From contig NZ_CANLXG010000003.1 in NCBI RefSeq assembly GCF_947495025.1, forward strand, positions 124,001 through 188,000: a stretch of 64,000 bases of DNA, given 5' to 3'. Each line of letters opens with the position of its first letter. Position 1 is the first letter of the stretch. The notes beneath the pieces are model-generated. The model saw only the letters and a program-made list of their open reading frames with translations, ran no database searches and was not told where the DNA came from. The translations under genes and the position numbers were made by a program. Shown here piece by piece: positions 44,825 through 53,665 of the stretch. Origin of the DNA: an uncultured Roseobacter sp. GTDB taxonomy: Bacteria > Pseudomonadota > Alphaproteobacteria > Rhodobacterales > Rhodobacteraceae.

Positions 44825-47431
44825 TCAGCTCCGCCCTGTCCCGCGCATCGCCATGGATGACGATACCAGTCCGGAGCTTTCATCCAAACGCATGCGGACG
44901 AATTCTTCGAGTTTCTCAAAAGGCATCGGCCGGGCAAAGTAAAAACCCTGAAGCGTGTCGCAGCCAAGATTGCGCATGATCGCCGCATGACGGGCTGTTT
45001 CGACACCTTCTGCCGTCACCGAGATACCAAGGGCCTTGCCCATTTCTATCATATTCCGTGCAAGAGAGCGTGCTGTAGTGTCCGAATCCACCGGTTGCAC
45101 AAGCATCCGGTCAAGCTTCATCACATGAGGCTTCAGATGTTTCAGACCGATGACCGACGCGTGGCCTGACCCGAAATCATCGACTTCAATCTGGAACCCC
45201 TCGCTGCGAAGATGATTGATACGACCAACGAAGTTCTGGTCCTGCTCCTCGACAAGAACACTCTCCAGAATTTCAAGGGCAACGATGGTGTCACCGGTTT
45301 CGTGTCGTTTGACGATATCCTCGATCCTGGTGTTAACTATCTGATGTACATCCATATTAAAGGATATCTTCGGTACGAAGTAACCAGCTGCGTTCAGGCG
45401 TGCGATCCGGGACAGACCGAATTCAAACACCTGGCGGTCAATGTCGGGCGTGAACCGCAACTGTTCTGCAACCCGCAGAAACTGTGCAGGCGGCAGCAGA
45501 CCGCGCGTCGGATGAATCCAGCGCACCAGCGCCTCAACGCCCACCAGAACATCGGTGCGCGCATCGAACTGAGGTTGGAAGAACGCCTCAAACTCGCCAT
45601 TGCGAATCCCGAGTTCTATTTCGGCAGACAACATCCGCTTTTCATTTACGACACTATGGAGCTGCGGCGTATAAAGCGTCGCGGTGTTCCGCCCGTGCTC
45701 TTTTGCCGAATAAAGCGCTGAATCAGCGCCTTTCAGCAGATCTGAGTTCCCCAGCAGACCGTCCATTGCAGATGCAATCCCAAAGCTCGCTCCAACCCGG
45801 CAGGTCTTGCCTTCAAAGTTCATCTCCTGCCGGATTTTTACCAGCAGGCTGTCCGTCATCCGCCGGGCGGTGTCCGAACCACCACCTACCTCAAGCAGGA
45901 TGACAAACTCGTCTCCCCCGATGCGCGCGGCTACATCGCCGGGCCGGATACCCTGCCTCAGGATTTCACCAACATTCTGCAATACGTAATCCCCGGCTGC
46001 ATGACCGAGAGTGTCATTCACGTTCTTGAAGTGGTCGAGATCCACCCTGATCAGAGTACGGGGGGGATGAGCGTCGGTCACCTCCGCTTCCAGAATGCCA
46101 TCAAGACACCGACGGTTAGGCAACCCCGTCAGCGCATCATGCAAAGACTGTTTCTCGGTCGCGGCCTTCGCCTGAGCCAGCTTTTCCTGCGCTTCCTTTG
46201 TGGCTGTGATGTCTGTCGAGATGGATGCAAACCGCAGGCCGGTTGCCGCAGTCGCCTCAAGCGGCGAAATCCCAAGGCTGATCCAGTAAGGCCGCCCGTC
46301 TCTGTGGTAGTTGACGAGTTCGGTCTGTACCGGTTGTCTGTTCTGAATGGCTCTCCGCACCTGTGCAACGGCCTGAGGGTCCGTTTCAGGCCCGTGCAGA
46401 AACTGCCCCGGCTTCATGCCAACCACTTCTTCGCGCGCATATCCCGATATTTTGCTGAAAGCATTATTGGCCCAGATGATTTTTTGATCACCGTCGGTGA
46501 CAAAAATGCTCTCATTTGCCATTTCCGCGATCTGGGCCAGCTCTCCCAGTTCCCGCTGTTTCTGCGCCAGTACCTCACGGGACTTTTCCAGTTCTTCGTG
46601 GGGACGAACGATCGCTCTCATGCCCGAGGCTGCCATCATGCTGAAAGGCAGAACCAGCGCCAGCATCGCCACCCCGATTGCTGTGACAACAAGGTTCATG
46701 CCAAGGCTTGCCAGCGTTTTCTGATCAGTATCCACAATCAGATGGAAATCCCCGCTGGGCATACGCGTTGACACAATCGAGCCGCCACGCCCGAACCAGT
46801 CCGCCCAGCGCTCCATCTGAAACGTGGTCACAATGACCGTTGCAGGCTGACCGTCAGTGGCGGTCAGAATATGCTCCAGATCGACAGTTTTTTCAAAAAC
46901 AAGAAGACCTTCGACGAGACCAAGCGAGCTGACCGGAACAGAAATCAGAAAATGCGCCATGTGCTGACCACGTCCTGGGCGATACGATATCCGCGGCTGT
47001 GCCGGAGACCGTCCGCTGACCAGATCTGCAATCCCTTCCACGGCCTCAACCGGGAGAAAAGGTGAATTGTTCTGCTGATCCAGAACCGACAGTGTCACCC
47101 GCCCGCGGAAATCAATCAGACGGACATTCTGCGCATTCTGAAGCGTCAGCATCACGCTCCTGGCTTTGGCGGAACCTGTTTCGTGCCCGGTCAGAAAGTC
47201 GACAATATCCGGGGACCGGGCAAGGAATTCACCTTCGTCCACCATACTGTCCAGAATGGATGCGATGACGTTTGCTTTGGTTTCGAGGTGCGCACGTTTT
47301 GCCTCAAGCTGCATCTGTTTCAAGGTCGGTGCCGAGGCAAACCATACCGCTCCTGCCATGCAGACGATCGACAGAATATATCCAAAGAGCGTCAGCTTGA
47401 GAAAGCGGCTCATAAAGTTGATGCGCTGCAT
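44825..47431 (-). CDS. Membrane-bound PAS-GGDEF-EAL cyclic-di-GMP signalling protein
   Basis: An 868-residue protein anchored by two membrane helices (about 11-32 and 246-268) flanking a periplasmic sensor of about 210 residues. A PAS domain follows (about 300-415, FVTDGDQKIIWANNAFSKISGY). The GGDEF domain has intact GGDEF at 505-509 and a complete I-site RPGD at 496-499. The EAL domain has EALVRW and DDFGSGHASVIGL. I chose the ATG at 47431, preceded by CAGGGAT; the frame continues 29 codons upstream without family features. Periplasmic ligand unknown. Confidence 0.92.
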   Translation of the reverse strand: MQRINFMSRFLKLTLFGYILSIVCMAGAVWFASAPTLKQMQLEAKRAHLETKANVIASILDSMVDEGEFLARSPDIVDFLTGHETGSAKARSVMLTLQNAQNVRLIDFRGRVTLSVLDQQNNSPFLPVEAVEGIADLVSGRSPAQPRISYRPGRGQHMAHFLISVPVSSLGLVEGLLVFEKTVDLEHILTATDGQPATVIVTTFQMERWADWFGRGGSIVSTRMPSGDFHLIVDTDQKTLASLGMNLVVTAIGVAMLALVLPFSMMAASGMRAIVRPHEELEKSREVLAQKQRELGELAQIAEMANESIFVTDGDQKIIWANNAFSKISGYAREEVVGMKPGQFLHGPETDPQAVAQVRRAIQNRQPVQTELVNYHRDGRPYWISLGISPLEATAATGLRFASISTDITATKEAQEKLAQAKAATEKQSLHDALTGLPNRRCLDGILEAEVTDAHPPRTLIRVDLDHFKNVNDTLGHAAGDYVLQNVGEILRQGIRPGDVAARIGGDEFVILLEVGGGSDTARRMTDSLLVKIRQEMNFEGKTCRVGASFGIASAMDGLLGNSDLLKGADSALYSAKEHGRNTATLYTPQLHSVVNEKRMLSAEIELGIRNGEFEAFFQPQFDARTDVLVGVEALVRWIHPTRGLLPPAQFLRVAEQLRFTPDIDRQVFEFGLSRIARLNAAGYFVPKISFNMDVHQIVNTRIEDIVKRHETGDTIVALEILESVLVEEQDQNFVGRINHLRSEGFQIEVDDFGSGHASVIGLKHLKPHVMKLDRMLVQPVDSDTTARSLARNMIEMGKALGISVTAEGVETARHAAIMRNLGCDTLQGFYFARPMPFEKLEEFVRMRLDESSGLVSSSMAMRGTGRS

Positions 47432-47735
47432 GGATGCTATCCCTGCGCAGACACTGACGGGCACACAAAAGGGCATGCCCGGCCGGTCGCCGGAACCCGG
47501 TGAGAGAGATCCGGGCAAAGTCTGACAATGGCCTGTCGCTCTCGCGCAAACTCAGGGTTCGTCAAAAAGAAACACCGGCCCACGCCAGACATCCACATCT
47601 CCTCTGCCCGTGCGAAGATGTCTCTGAAGGTTTGAGGAACAGTTTAAACCGGGCGGCACTCCCCGGTTCCGAAAGGGAATTTCGTTTAAAATACAGATAA
47701 AAGCCCACCATTTCCGGCCATAAACCGGGCAGATA
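47432..47735. other. Spacer downstream of the ugp operon
   Basis: No gene is present. It contains a perfect inverted repeat at 47647-47668 and AT-rich DNA near 47685-47700. Confidence 0.4.
47647..47668 (-). terminator. Possible weak terminator of the ugp operon
   Basis: AACCGGG and CCCGGTT form a 7-bp perfect stem with an 8-base loop. On the minus strand it is followed only by TTAAAC, so termination strength is doubtful. It lies 67 bp beyond the last ugp-type gene. Confidence 0.35.
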
Positions 47736-48569
47736 TCAGAAGCTTTCCTTCTGATCAGACAGCGCGCGCAGGAACCAGCGCTGGAAGATGATGACAAGCA
47801 GCAGTGGTGGCAGAATGGTGAGCACGACCAGCGCCATGCCCGGGCCGCTTTCCTGACCGATCAGGCGGATGCCGCGCACAAGCGTGTAATGGCTTTCGTC
47901 GGTACTGATCAGCAGTGGCCACAGATACTGGTTCCAGCCGATCATGAATGAGACAACAAAAATCGCGCCGCCCCTTTCGCGTGACAGTGGAAGGATGAAG
48001 TCGGAAAAGAAACGCCAGGGGCCGGCACCGTCCAGACGCGCAGCTTCCAGGTATTCACCTGGAAAGCTCAGAAACAGCTGCCGGAAGAAAAGTGTGCCCA
48101 CAGCAACCATGACCGCCGGCAGAATCATACCGGTATACGTATTGATCAGACCCAGCGCCGAGGTCACCTGAAACGTCGTGATGAACCGGCTCTCCAGTGG
48201 CAGCAGAAGAGTCGCCAGTGTGATCCAGAGAAATGCACCAGCCAGCCGCAACCGAAACCAGACAAGTCCGTAAGCTGCCAGCAGCGACAGAAGCGTTGTG
48301 GCCCCGGCAATTCCCGATGCAACAATCAGCGAATTGCGCAGCATGTCCGCAGCGGTGATCTGATCCGTGAACCCCGCCTGCAGGGTCAGAACAGTTCTGA
48401 AATTCTCAGGACCGTGACGGCCGGGCCAGAATTTCAGTCCCTCGGTTACCAGGTCTGAGGTGGGTTGGGTTGATGACGACATCATCAGCAACACCGGCCC
48501 AACAAGAAAGACGATCCCGGCCAGGAGGATCGCATGCGTGCAGACACGGCGTAAGGCGGGCCGGGTCAC
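47736..48569 (-). CDS. Additional UgpE-like carbohydrate ABC permease
   Basis: A 277-residue inner-membrane permease with six helices and the coupling motif [14 protein letters not shown] (about 176-189). It is similar along its length to the UgpE encoded 1.1 kb upstream (both have FWPG, LLLPLE, NQYLWPL). It begins 58 bp after ugpC with a GTG start and no strong Shine-Dalgarno. It may substitute for UgpE in an alternative complex with UgpA-UgpC, or serve another substrate. No matching UgpA or binding protein is nearby. Confidence 0.85.
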   Translation of the reverse strand: MTRPALRRVCTHAILLAGIVFLVGPVLLMMSSSTQPTSDLVTEGLKFWPGRHGPENFRTVLTLQAGFTDQITAADMLRNSLIVASGIAGATTLLSLLAAYGLVWFRLRLAGAFLWITLATLLLPLESRFITTFQVTSALGLINTYTGMILPAVMVAVGTLFFRQLFLSFPGEYLEAARLDGAGPWRFFSDFILPLSRERGGAIFVVSFMIGWNQYLWPLLISTDESHYTLVRGIRLIGQESGPGMALVVLTILPPLLLVIIFQRWFLRALSDQKESF

Positions 48570-48627
48570 AGGTCTGATGGTTGAGCTGCCGGACGCCTGC
48601 AGAACTTCACAGCCTGCGGGGCCACGC

Positions 48628-49704
48628 TCATTTCAGGCGCTCACCCGTATCCGCACGGAATACAAAGCTTTCATCGGGATTAAACCCGAGCGTCAGCCGG
48701 TCATCCATATCGGGCAGCAGCTCCTGCCCCGCTTTCAGACAGATTTCCTGCGACTCGCCGGTATCGGAATGTGCACCCGCGAGAGATCCGTAGATCAGGT
48801 TCTCGCCGCCGTGTTGTTCCACCAGATCCACACTGACGGGAAACTGCCCGTCGTCCCGCAGCGACAGGACATCCGGACGCACCCCCAGCACAAGCGGTGC
48901 ATCCGTCGGTAACCGACTGTATCCGGCAAGCTTTATATCGCCATTTACAAGATGCGTGCCGTCAAATGTCACCGGGATCAGGTTGATCTGGGGCGCGCCG
49001 ATAAACGACGCAACAAAGAGTGTGCGCGGATTGGAATAAAGCTCCATCGGCGCACCCATCTGCTCCACCTGGCCCTCGTTGATCACCGCCAGACGGTCGG
49101 CAAGTGTCATGGCCTCTGTCTGGTCGTGGGTCACATAGATAGAGGTCACATTCATGCTTCGCTGGAGCTTTTTGATCTCGATCCGCATCTGCACGCGCAG
49201 CTTTGCGTCAAGATTGGACAGCGGCTCATCAAACAGGAAAACCTGCGGGTTGCGGACAATCGCGCGCCCCATGGCCACACGCTGGCGCTGACCACCCGAC
49301 AGCTGGTTGGGCTGGCGGTCCAGAAACTGGTCGATCTTCAGCATTTTGGCCGCATCAACAATGCGCCGCTCGATCTCGTCAGCAGGCATTTTGCGGTTTT
49401 TCAGTCCGTAGGACATGTTCCCCCGCACAGTCATATGCGGGTAAAGCGCGTAGTTCTGGAACACCATCGCAACGTCACGCTGGGACGGCGACACATCATT
49501 GATCACCCTGTCCCCGATGGAAATCTCGCCCGACGTGACCGATTCAAGCCCGGCGACCATCCGCAGCAACGTAGATTTGCCACAGCCTGACGGCCCCACG
49601 AATACGATCAGTTCTCCGTCCGCGATCTGCATGTCCACGCCAAAGATAGCCTCGGCACCGTTAGGGTACGTTTTGCGGACCTGTCTGAGTTCAACCTGAG
49701 CCAT
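48628..49704 (-). CDS. ugpC: Glycerol-3-phosphate ABC transporter ATPase UgpC
   Basis: A 358-residue MalK/UgpC-type ATPase. Walker [10 protein letters not shown] is at 37-45, the signature [15 protein letters not shown] near 133-147 and Walker [20 protein letters not shown] near 156-174. A C-terminal OB-fold regulatory (TOBE) domain spans about 235-358. The start abuts ugpE (shared base at 49704). The sugar specificity of such ATPases is not readable; the glycerol-3-phosphate call rests on the Pho box and on the gene set. Confidence 0.92.
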   Translation of the reverse strand: MAQVELRQVRKTYPNGAEAIFGVDMQIADGELIVFVGPSGCGKSTLLRMVAGLESVTSGEISIGDRVINDVSPSQRDVAMVFQNYALYPHMTVRGNMSYGLKNRKMPADEIERRIVDAAKMLKIDQFLDRQPNQLSGGQRQRVAMGRAIVRNPQVFLFDEPLSNLDAKLRVQMRIEIKKLQRSMNVTSIYVTHDQTEAMTLADRLAVINEGQVEQMGAPMELYSNPRTLFVASFIGAPQINLIPVTFDGTHLVNGDIKLAGYSRLPTDAPLVLGVRPDVLSLRDDGQFPVSVDLVEQHGGENLIYGSLAGAHSDTGESQEICLKAGQELLPDMDDRLTLGFNPDESFVFRADTGERLK

Positions 49705-50549
49705 TACTTCTCACTCTCCACGAGGCCCTTCACGAACCATTTCTGAAATATCAGCACGACCAGAACCGGCGGCAGGGTCGCCAGAATGGTCAGCGCAAAA
49801 GCTTTCTGGAACTGGGGCAGTTCGCCGCCTTCGTTCAGCACCTGATAGATCTGCTTGATGCCGATCACCAAGGTGTAATTGTCTTCCTGTGTCGTCATGA
49901 TCAGGGGCCACAGATACTGGTTCCAGCCGACGACGAACATGATGATCAGGATCGCCGCGATCATCGTTTTGCTGATCGGTACAAGGATGTCTTTGAAGAA
50001 CCCCCAGGCCGAGGCGCCGTCGAGGCGGGCGGCCTCCAGCAATTCATCCGGCACGGATTTGAAAAACTGCCGGAAAAAGAATGTGCCCGTTGCCGAGGCA
50101 ATCAGCGGCACAATCAGTCCGGTGTGCGTATCCAGCAGCCCCATGTTGGCCACCACCTCATAAGACGGAATGATCCGCACCTCGAGCGGCAGCAGAAGGG
50201 TCATGAAGATGATCCAGAAAAGCGGCACGCCCAGCCGGAACCGGAAATAAACGATCGCATAGGCGGCCAGCATCGAGATGACAACCTTGCCGATGGCAAA
50301 GCCAATTCCGAGGATCATCGAGTTCTTGAGCATGGTCACAGCAGTGACCTTCTTCATCACGCCGCCTTCGACAAAAAGCACCTCGTTGTAGGTCTCGAAG
50401 AAATGGCCACCGGGCCAGAACTGCAGACCCTCGCGCAGGATCGTCTCGGGCGCGTGGGTCGAGGTGGCAAAGGCGACCCAGACCGGCAGCGTCATGAAGA
50501 TCGCACCGATGATCAGGATGATATGTGTAGAGATCGAAGGCCGTTCCAT
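49704..50549 (-). CDS. ugpE: Glycerol-3-phosphate ABC transporter permease UgpE
   Basis: A 281-residue permease with six helices. The EAA motif [16 protein letters not shown] is near 178-193, and [20 protein letters not shown] is a UgpE hallmark. It overlaps ugpA and ugpC by one base on each side. It pairs with UgpA to form the channel. Confidence 0.92.
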   Translation of the reverse strand: MERPSISTHIILIIGAIFMTLPVWVAFATSTHAPETILREGLQFWPGGHFFETYNEVLFVEGGVMKKVTAVTMLKNSMILGIGFAIGKVVISMLAAYAIVYFRFRLGVPLFWIIFMTLLLPLEVRIIPSYEVVANMGLLDTHTGLIVPLIASATGTFFFRQFFKSVPDELLEAARLDGASAWGFFKDILVPISKTMIAAILIIMFVVGWNQYLWPLIMTTQEDNYTLVIGIKQIYQVLNEGGELPQFQKAFALTILATLPPVLVVLIFQKWFVKGLVESEK

Positions 50550-51427
50550 CAGTAATGCACCTTCTTCTCAATGAAGCGGAACTGGATGACCGTCAGCAGC
50601 AGAACCATGATCATGAGAACCACCGACTGCGCCGATGAACCGCCGATATCTGCACCGCGGAAACCGTCCTGAAACACCTTGAACACCAGCGTCGTGGTGG
50701 CACCACCCGGAGCACCCTGCGTGGTGGTATCGATGATCCCGAAGGTCTCAAAAAAGGCGTAGGTGATGTTAATCACCATCAGGAAGAATGTGGTGGGCGC
50801 AAGAAGCGGAAACGTTATGGTCCAGAAGCGCCGGAAGGAGCTGTCACAATCCATGGTTGCAGCCTCCTGAACGGATTTCGGGATGCCCTGCAGTCCGGAC
50901 AGGAAGAAAATGAAGTTCACACTGACCTGTTTCCAGACAGAGATCAGGATGACAACAAAGCTCGCGTCAACCGGATCCAGTTTGTGGTCGAAATCGAAAC
51001 CGATGGCATTCATGCCCTGGTACAGATCCCCGATCAGCGGATTAAACATCAGGTTGCCCATGAGCCCCGCCACCGGCGGCGCGATTGCATAGGCCCACAT
51101 CAGCAGCGTTTTGTAGGTGCTCGCACCGTGGATAACCTCATTGGCTTTGACCGCCAGCAGCAGCGCGATTGACAGTGACAGGAAGGTCACCAGTGACGAG
51201 AAAATGATGGTGAACCACGCGGCCTGCAGCCACGAAGGGTTGAAAATTGTGTCTGAGTAGTTGCGGAACCAGACAAACTGCGAGGACAGCCCAAAGGCGT
51301 CTTCAAGCAGGAAAGACTGGTAAATCGCCTGGGCTGCGGGCCACAGAAAAAAAATCACGATGATGATGATCTGTGGTGCAATGAACAGGTACGGAACAGC
51401 GCTGTGCTCGAACTGGACGCGCTTCAT
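50549..51427 (-). CDS. ugpA: Glycerol-3-phosphate ABC transporter permease UgpA
   Basis: A 292-residue permease with six helices. The start region VPYLFIAPQIIIIVIFFLWPA is characteristic of UgpA. The EAA motif is slightly degenerate (VQEAATMDCDSSFRRFW, about 200-216), with Cys in place of the usual Gly. It follows ugpB after a 65-bp gap that holds a strong stem-loop. Confidence 0.92.
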   Translation of the reverse strand: MKRVQFEHSAVPYLFIAPQIIIIVIFFLWPAAQAIYQSFLLEDAFGLSSQFVWFRNYSDTIFNPSWLQAAWFTIIFSSLVTFLSLSIALLLAVKANEVIHGASTYKTLLMWAYAIAPPVAGLMGNLMFNPLIGDLYQGMNAIGFDFDHKLDPVDASFVVILISVWKQVSVNFIFFLSGLQGIPKSVQEAATMDCDSSFRRFWTITFPLLAPTTFFLMVINITYAFFETFGIIDTTTQGAPGGATTTLVFKVFQDGFRGADIGGSSAQSVVLMIMVLLLTVIQFRFIEKKVHY

Positions 51428-51459
51428 GTATTGTGACCCCCCCGGCCGGTCGAAAAGGA

Positions 51460-51485
51460 GCCGGCGGAGATCTTCCCCCGCCGGC
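51460..51485 (-). terminator. Intercistronic stem-loop between ugpB and ugpA
   Basis: GCCGGCGG and CCGCCGGC form an 8-bp perfect stem around a 10-base loop. On the minus strand it is followed by TCCTTTT. Such structures after a binding-protein gene often act as partial terminators or protect the upstream mRNA, raising binding-protein output over the permeases. Confidence 0.65.
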
Positions 51486-51492
51486 CATTCTT

Positions 51493-52788
51493 TTAGTTGT
51501 ACGTTGCGTTGAAACGCTCAAGCAGATCATTTGCTTCGGATTCGATCGCCGCAAAGGCCTCATCGACCGTCGCTTCACCCGAGAAGATGTCCTCGTAGTG
51601 CTTGTACATCACATCGCGGATCTGCACGTAGAAACCGAGCCGATAGCCCTTGGTCCACTCACCGCCGGGCTGCGTCAGCTGAAGAATGCCCACTTCGGCA
51701 TCCGGTGTGGATTCGTAGTAACCATCCGCCTTGGCAACGTCATACGCCGCATTTGTGATCGGCACATAGCCGGTTTCTTTGTGCCAGAAGTACTGCACAT
51801 CCGGGCTGGACAGGAAGCTCAGGAAATCTGCGGTTGCAGCGTTCTGCTCGGCACTCTTGCCGGCCATCGCAAAGAGAGCGGCGCCACCAATAAAGGTACC
51901 CTTGGGTTCTTCGATGATGGACTCCCAGTATGGCAGATATGCCGTGCCGAATTCGAAGTCAGCGCTGGCTTTCAGACCACCGAATGATCCAGAAGACCCA
52001 AGCCACATGGCCGTTTTCTTCTGAACAAAGGCGTCCTGGTTGTCGCCCCAGCCGCGGCCATAAAAGCCGTAATAGCCTGCGTCCAGCCATTCTTTGACTT
52101 TTGTCCAGTGCATCTTCATTTCCGGGTTGTTGTACAGAATTTTCACATCTGTGCTGTCATACCCGTTGTTGCCCGTCGCCATCTGAAGGTTGTGACGGCT
52201 GTGGAAGTTCTCCGAGAAAATCCAGGGGCTGTGGCTCTGTGCAAGCGCCTGATAGCCGGCTTCTTTCAGCTTGGGCGCCATCGCTTCGAACTCTTCCCAG
52301 GTGCTGGGCGGCGCGTCGATGCCCACTTCGGCAAAGATGTCTTTGTTGTAATACAGCAGCGGCGTGGAGGAATTGAACGGCATGCCGATCATCTTGCCAT
52401 CGCTGTCAGCATAGAAATAGCGCACGCCCTCGATGAAATCACCGCTGTCAAAACCGCCCGCGTGTTCAGCCATGAGGTCAGCCACCGGAACAGTCGCGCC
52501 TTTTGCGTTGATGATGGTCGCCGCGCCGGCGTCAAAAATCTGGATCAGATCAGGCTGCTGCTTGGCACGGAACGCAGCGATACCTGCCGTCATCGTGTCC
52601 TCGTAGCCGCCCTTGTATGTCGGAACCAGGACATAGTCGCTCTGGCTGGCATTGTACTTCTCGGCAATTTCTTCAACCACTTCACCAAGCCGTCCACCCA
52701 TTGCATGCCAGAACTGAATTTCAGTCTGCGCAATTGCGGATGTGGCAAAAGTAGCAAAGCCTGCCGCGAGCAGGGTTGTAAGTTTCAT
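51493..52788 (-). CDS. ugpB: Glycerol-3-phosphate-binding periplasmic protein UgpB
   Basis: A 431-residue periplasmic binding protein. The signal peptide is 1-20 (AIA-QT), followed by IQFWHAMGGRLGEVVEEI, the UgpB-type ligand-binding opening. Family blocks FNSSTPLLYYNKD (about 138-150) and SHSPWIFSENFHSRHN (about 193-208) follow. The ATG has AAAGGGAG upstream. It is the first gene of ugpBAEC, with a Pho box 59 bp upstream, so it should be induced by phosphate limitation. Confidence 0.93.
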   Translation of the reverse strand: MKLTTLLAAGFATFATSAIAQTEIQFWHAMGGRLGEVVEEIAEKYNASQSDYVLVPTYKGGYEDTMTAGIAAFRAKQQPDLIQIFDAGAATIINAKGATVPVADLMAEHAGGFDSGDFIEGVRYFYADSDGKMIGMPFNSSTPLLYYNKDIFAEVGIDAPPSTWEEFEAMAPKLKEAGYQALAQSHSPWIFSENFHSRHNLQMATGNNGYDSTDVKILYNNPEMKMHWTKVKEWLDAGYYGFYGRGWGDNQDAFVQKKTAMWLGSSGSFGGLKASADFEFGTAYLPYWESIIEEPKGTFIGGAALFAMAGKSAEQNAATADFLSFLSSPDVQYFWHKETGYVPITNAAYDVAKADGYYESTPDAEVGILQLTQPGGEWTKGYRLGFYVQIRDVMYKHYEDIFSGEATVDEAFAAIESEANDLLERFNATYN

Positions 52789-52846
52789 TGGGATCTCCCT
52801 TTCAATGGAACAGCTTATTTGCGTTTTTGTTTTTACGGGAAGGTCA

Positions 52847-52864
52847 GTGACAACTGCATGACAA
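52847..52864 (-). promoter_or_regulatory. Pho box (PhoB-binding site) upstream of ugpB
   Basis: On the minus strand, TTGTCAT and TTGTCAC are direct 7-bp repeats separated by exactly four bases (GCAG), the consensus PhoB site geometry. It lies 59 bp upstream of the ugpB start codon. Confidence 0.85.
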
Positions 52865-52947
52865 CTCAGCAGTTTATCTCCCCCCTGGCTATACCATCAG
52901 TTCTTCAACTCTCGGTGTCAAGTTTCGCGATGGCACCCTTTGAGGTT

Positions 52948-53490
52948 TCAGTCGGACGACTTACCAAGCCGGAAGCGGCATATATCCTTCCAGGCGGATG
53001 CAGGCACCGATACCGAAGATCGGGAAACGACGACTGCGCCGATCGATATCGTCCGGTCGAGGTAAAGCTCGCTCAGACGGCGCTGTTCTGCAGTTTTTCC
53101 GGCCCCGTTGGGCATACCATAAGCGACACTGATATGGGGCTGCCATGGCCTTGTTCCGGGCACTGCCAGCTTTCTGATCAGCTTTTCGCGGGCGGCCAGG
53201 ACGCTGTCGGGAACCGAAAGGCAAAGAAAAAGAGACATGAAGTATGAAGGGCCGGTTGCGACTGCAGAGACTTTTGCCGGGAAAGGCTCCTGATTGCTGA
53301 AAATCTCCTGGCACAGCGCAGCGGTGCATAACGGCGCACCCTTCAGGTCACCGGCAACCGTGACATGAGGGCTGAAGGGCGGCTGACCGGCGGCGCGCGC
53401 CAGCGCCGCGGTTTCTGTTGCGAGCTCTGCCTGCATTTCCCCATCTGGCATGAGCCAGACAGAATGTTCGTAATGTTGCTCACCCGTCAT
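52948..53490 (-). CDS. 2H phosphoesterase (2'-5' RNA ligase / cyclic phosphodiesterase family)
   Basis: A 180-residue cytoplasmic protein with the two HxT/S motifs of the 2H superfamily: PHVTVAG near 39-45 and PHISVAYG near 120-127. These place two catalytic His in a bilobal fold that acts on 2',3'-cyclic or 2',5'-linked phosphates. I chose the ATG at 53490, where homology begins; an upstream TTG (53607) extends the frame 39 codons without family features. Physiological substrate unknown. It is transcribed in the same direction as ugp but lies upstream of the Pho box. Confidence 0.8.
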   Translation of the reverse strand: MTGEQHYEHSVWLMPDGEMQAELATETAALARAAGQPPFSPHVTVAGDLKGAPLCTAALCQEIFSNQEPFPAKVSAVATGPSYFMSLFLCLSVPDSVLAAREKLIRKLAVPGTRPWQPHISVAYGMPNGAGKTAEQRRLSELYLDRTISIGAVVVSRSSVSVPASAWKDICRFRLGKSSD

Positions 53491-53665
53491 GCGGATGAAA
53501 TACCGGATAAGCCGAGCTGCGCCAAACAAAACCGGGAAGTCGGGCAGCGCCGTCCGGCACGCCGCCTTGGAAACGCCGCGCAGATCGGGATGAACGAGAC
53601 GGCTCAAGTGTCAGGATTGCTTTCAGGCATGCAGGGCAGACAACGGGCTGGTCCGGAAACGCGTC

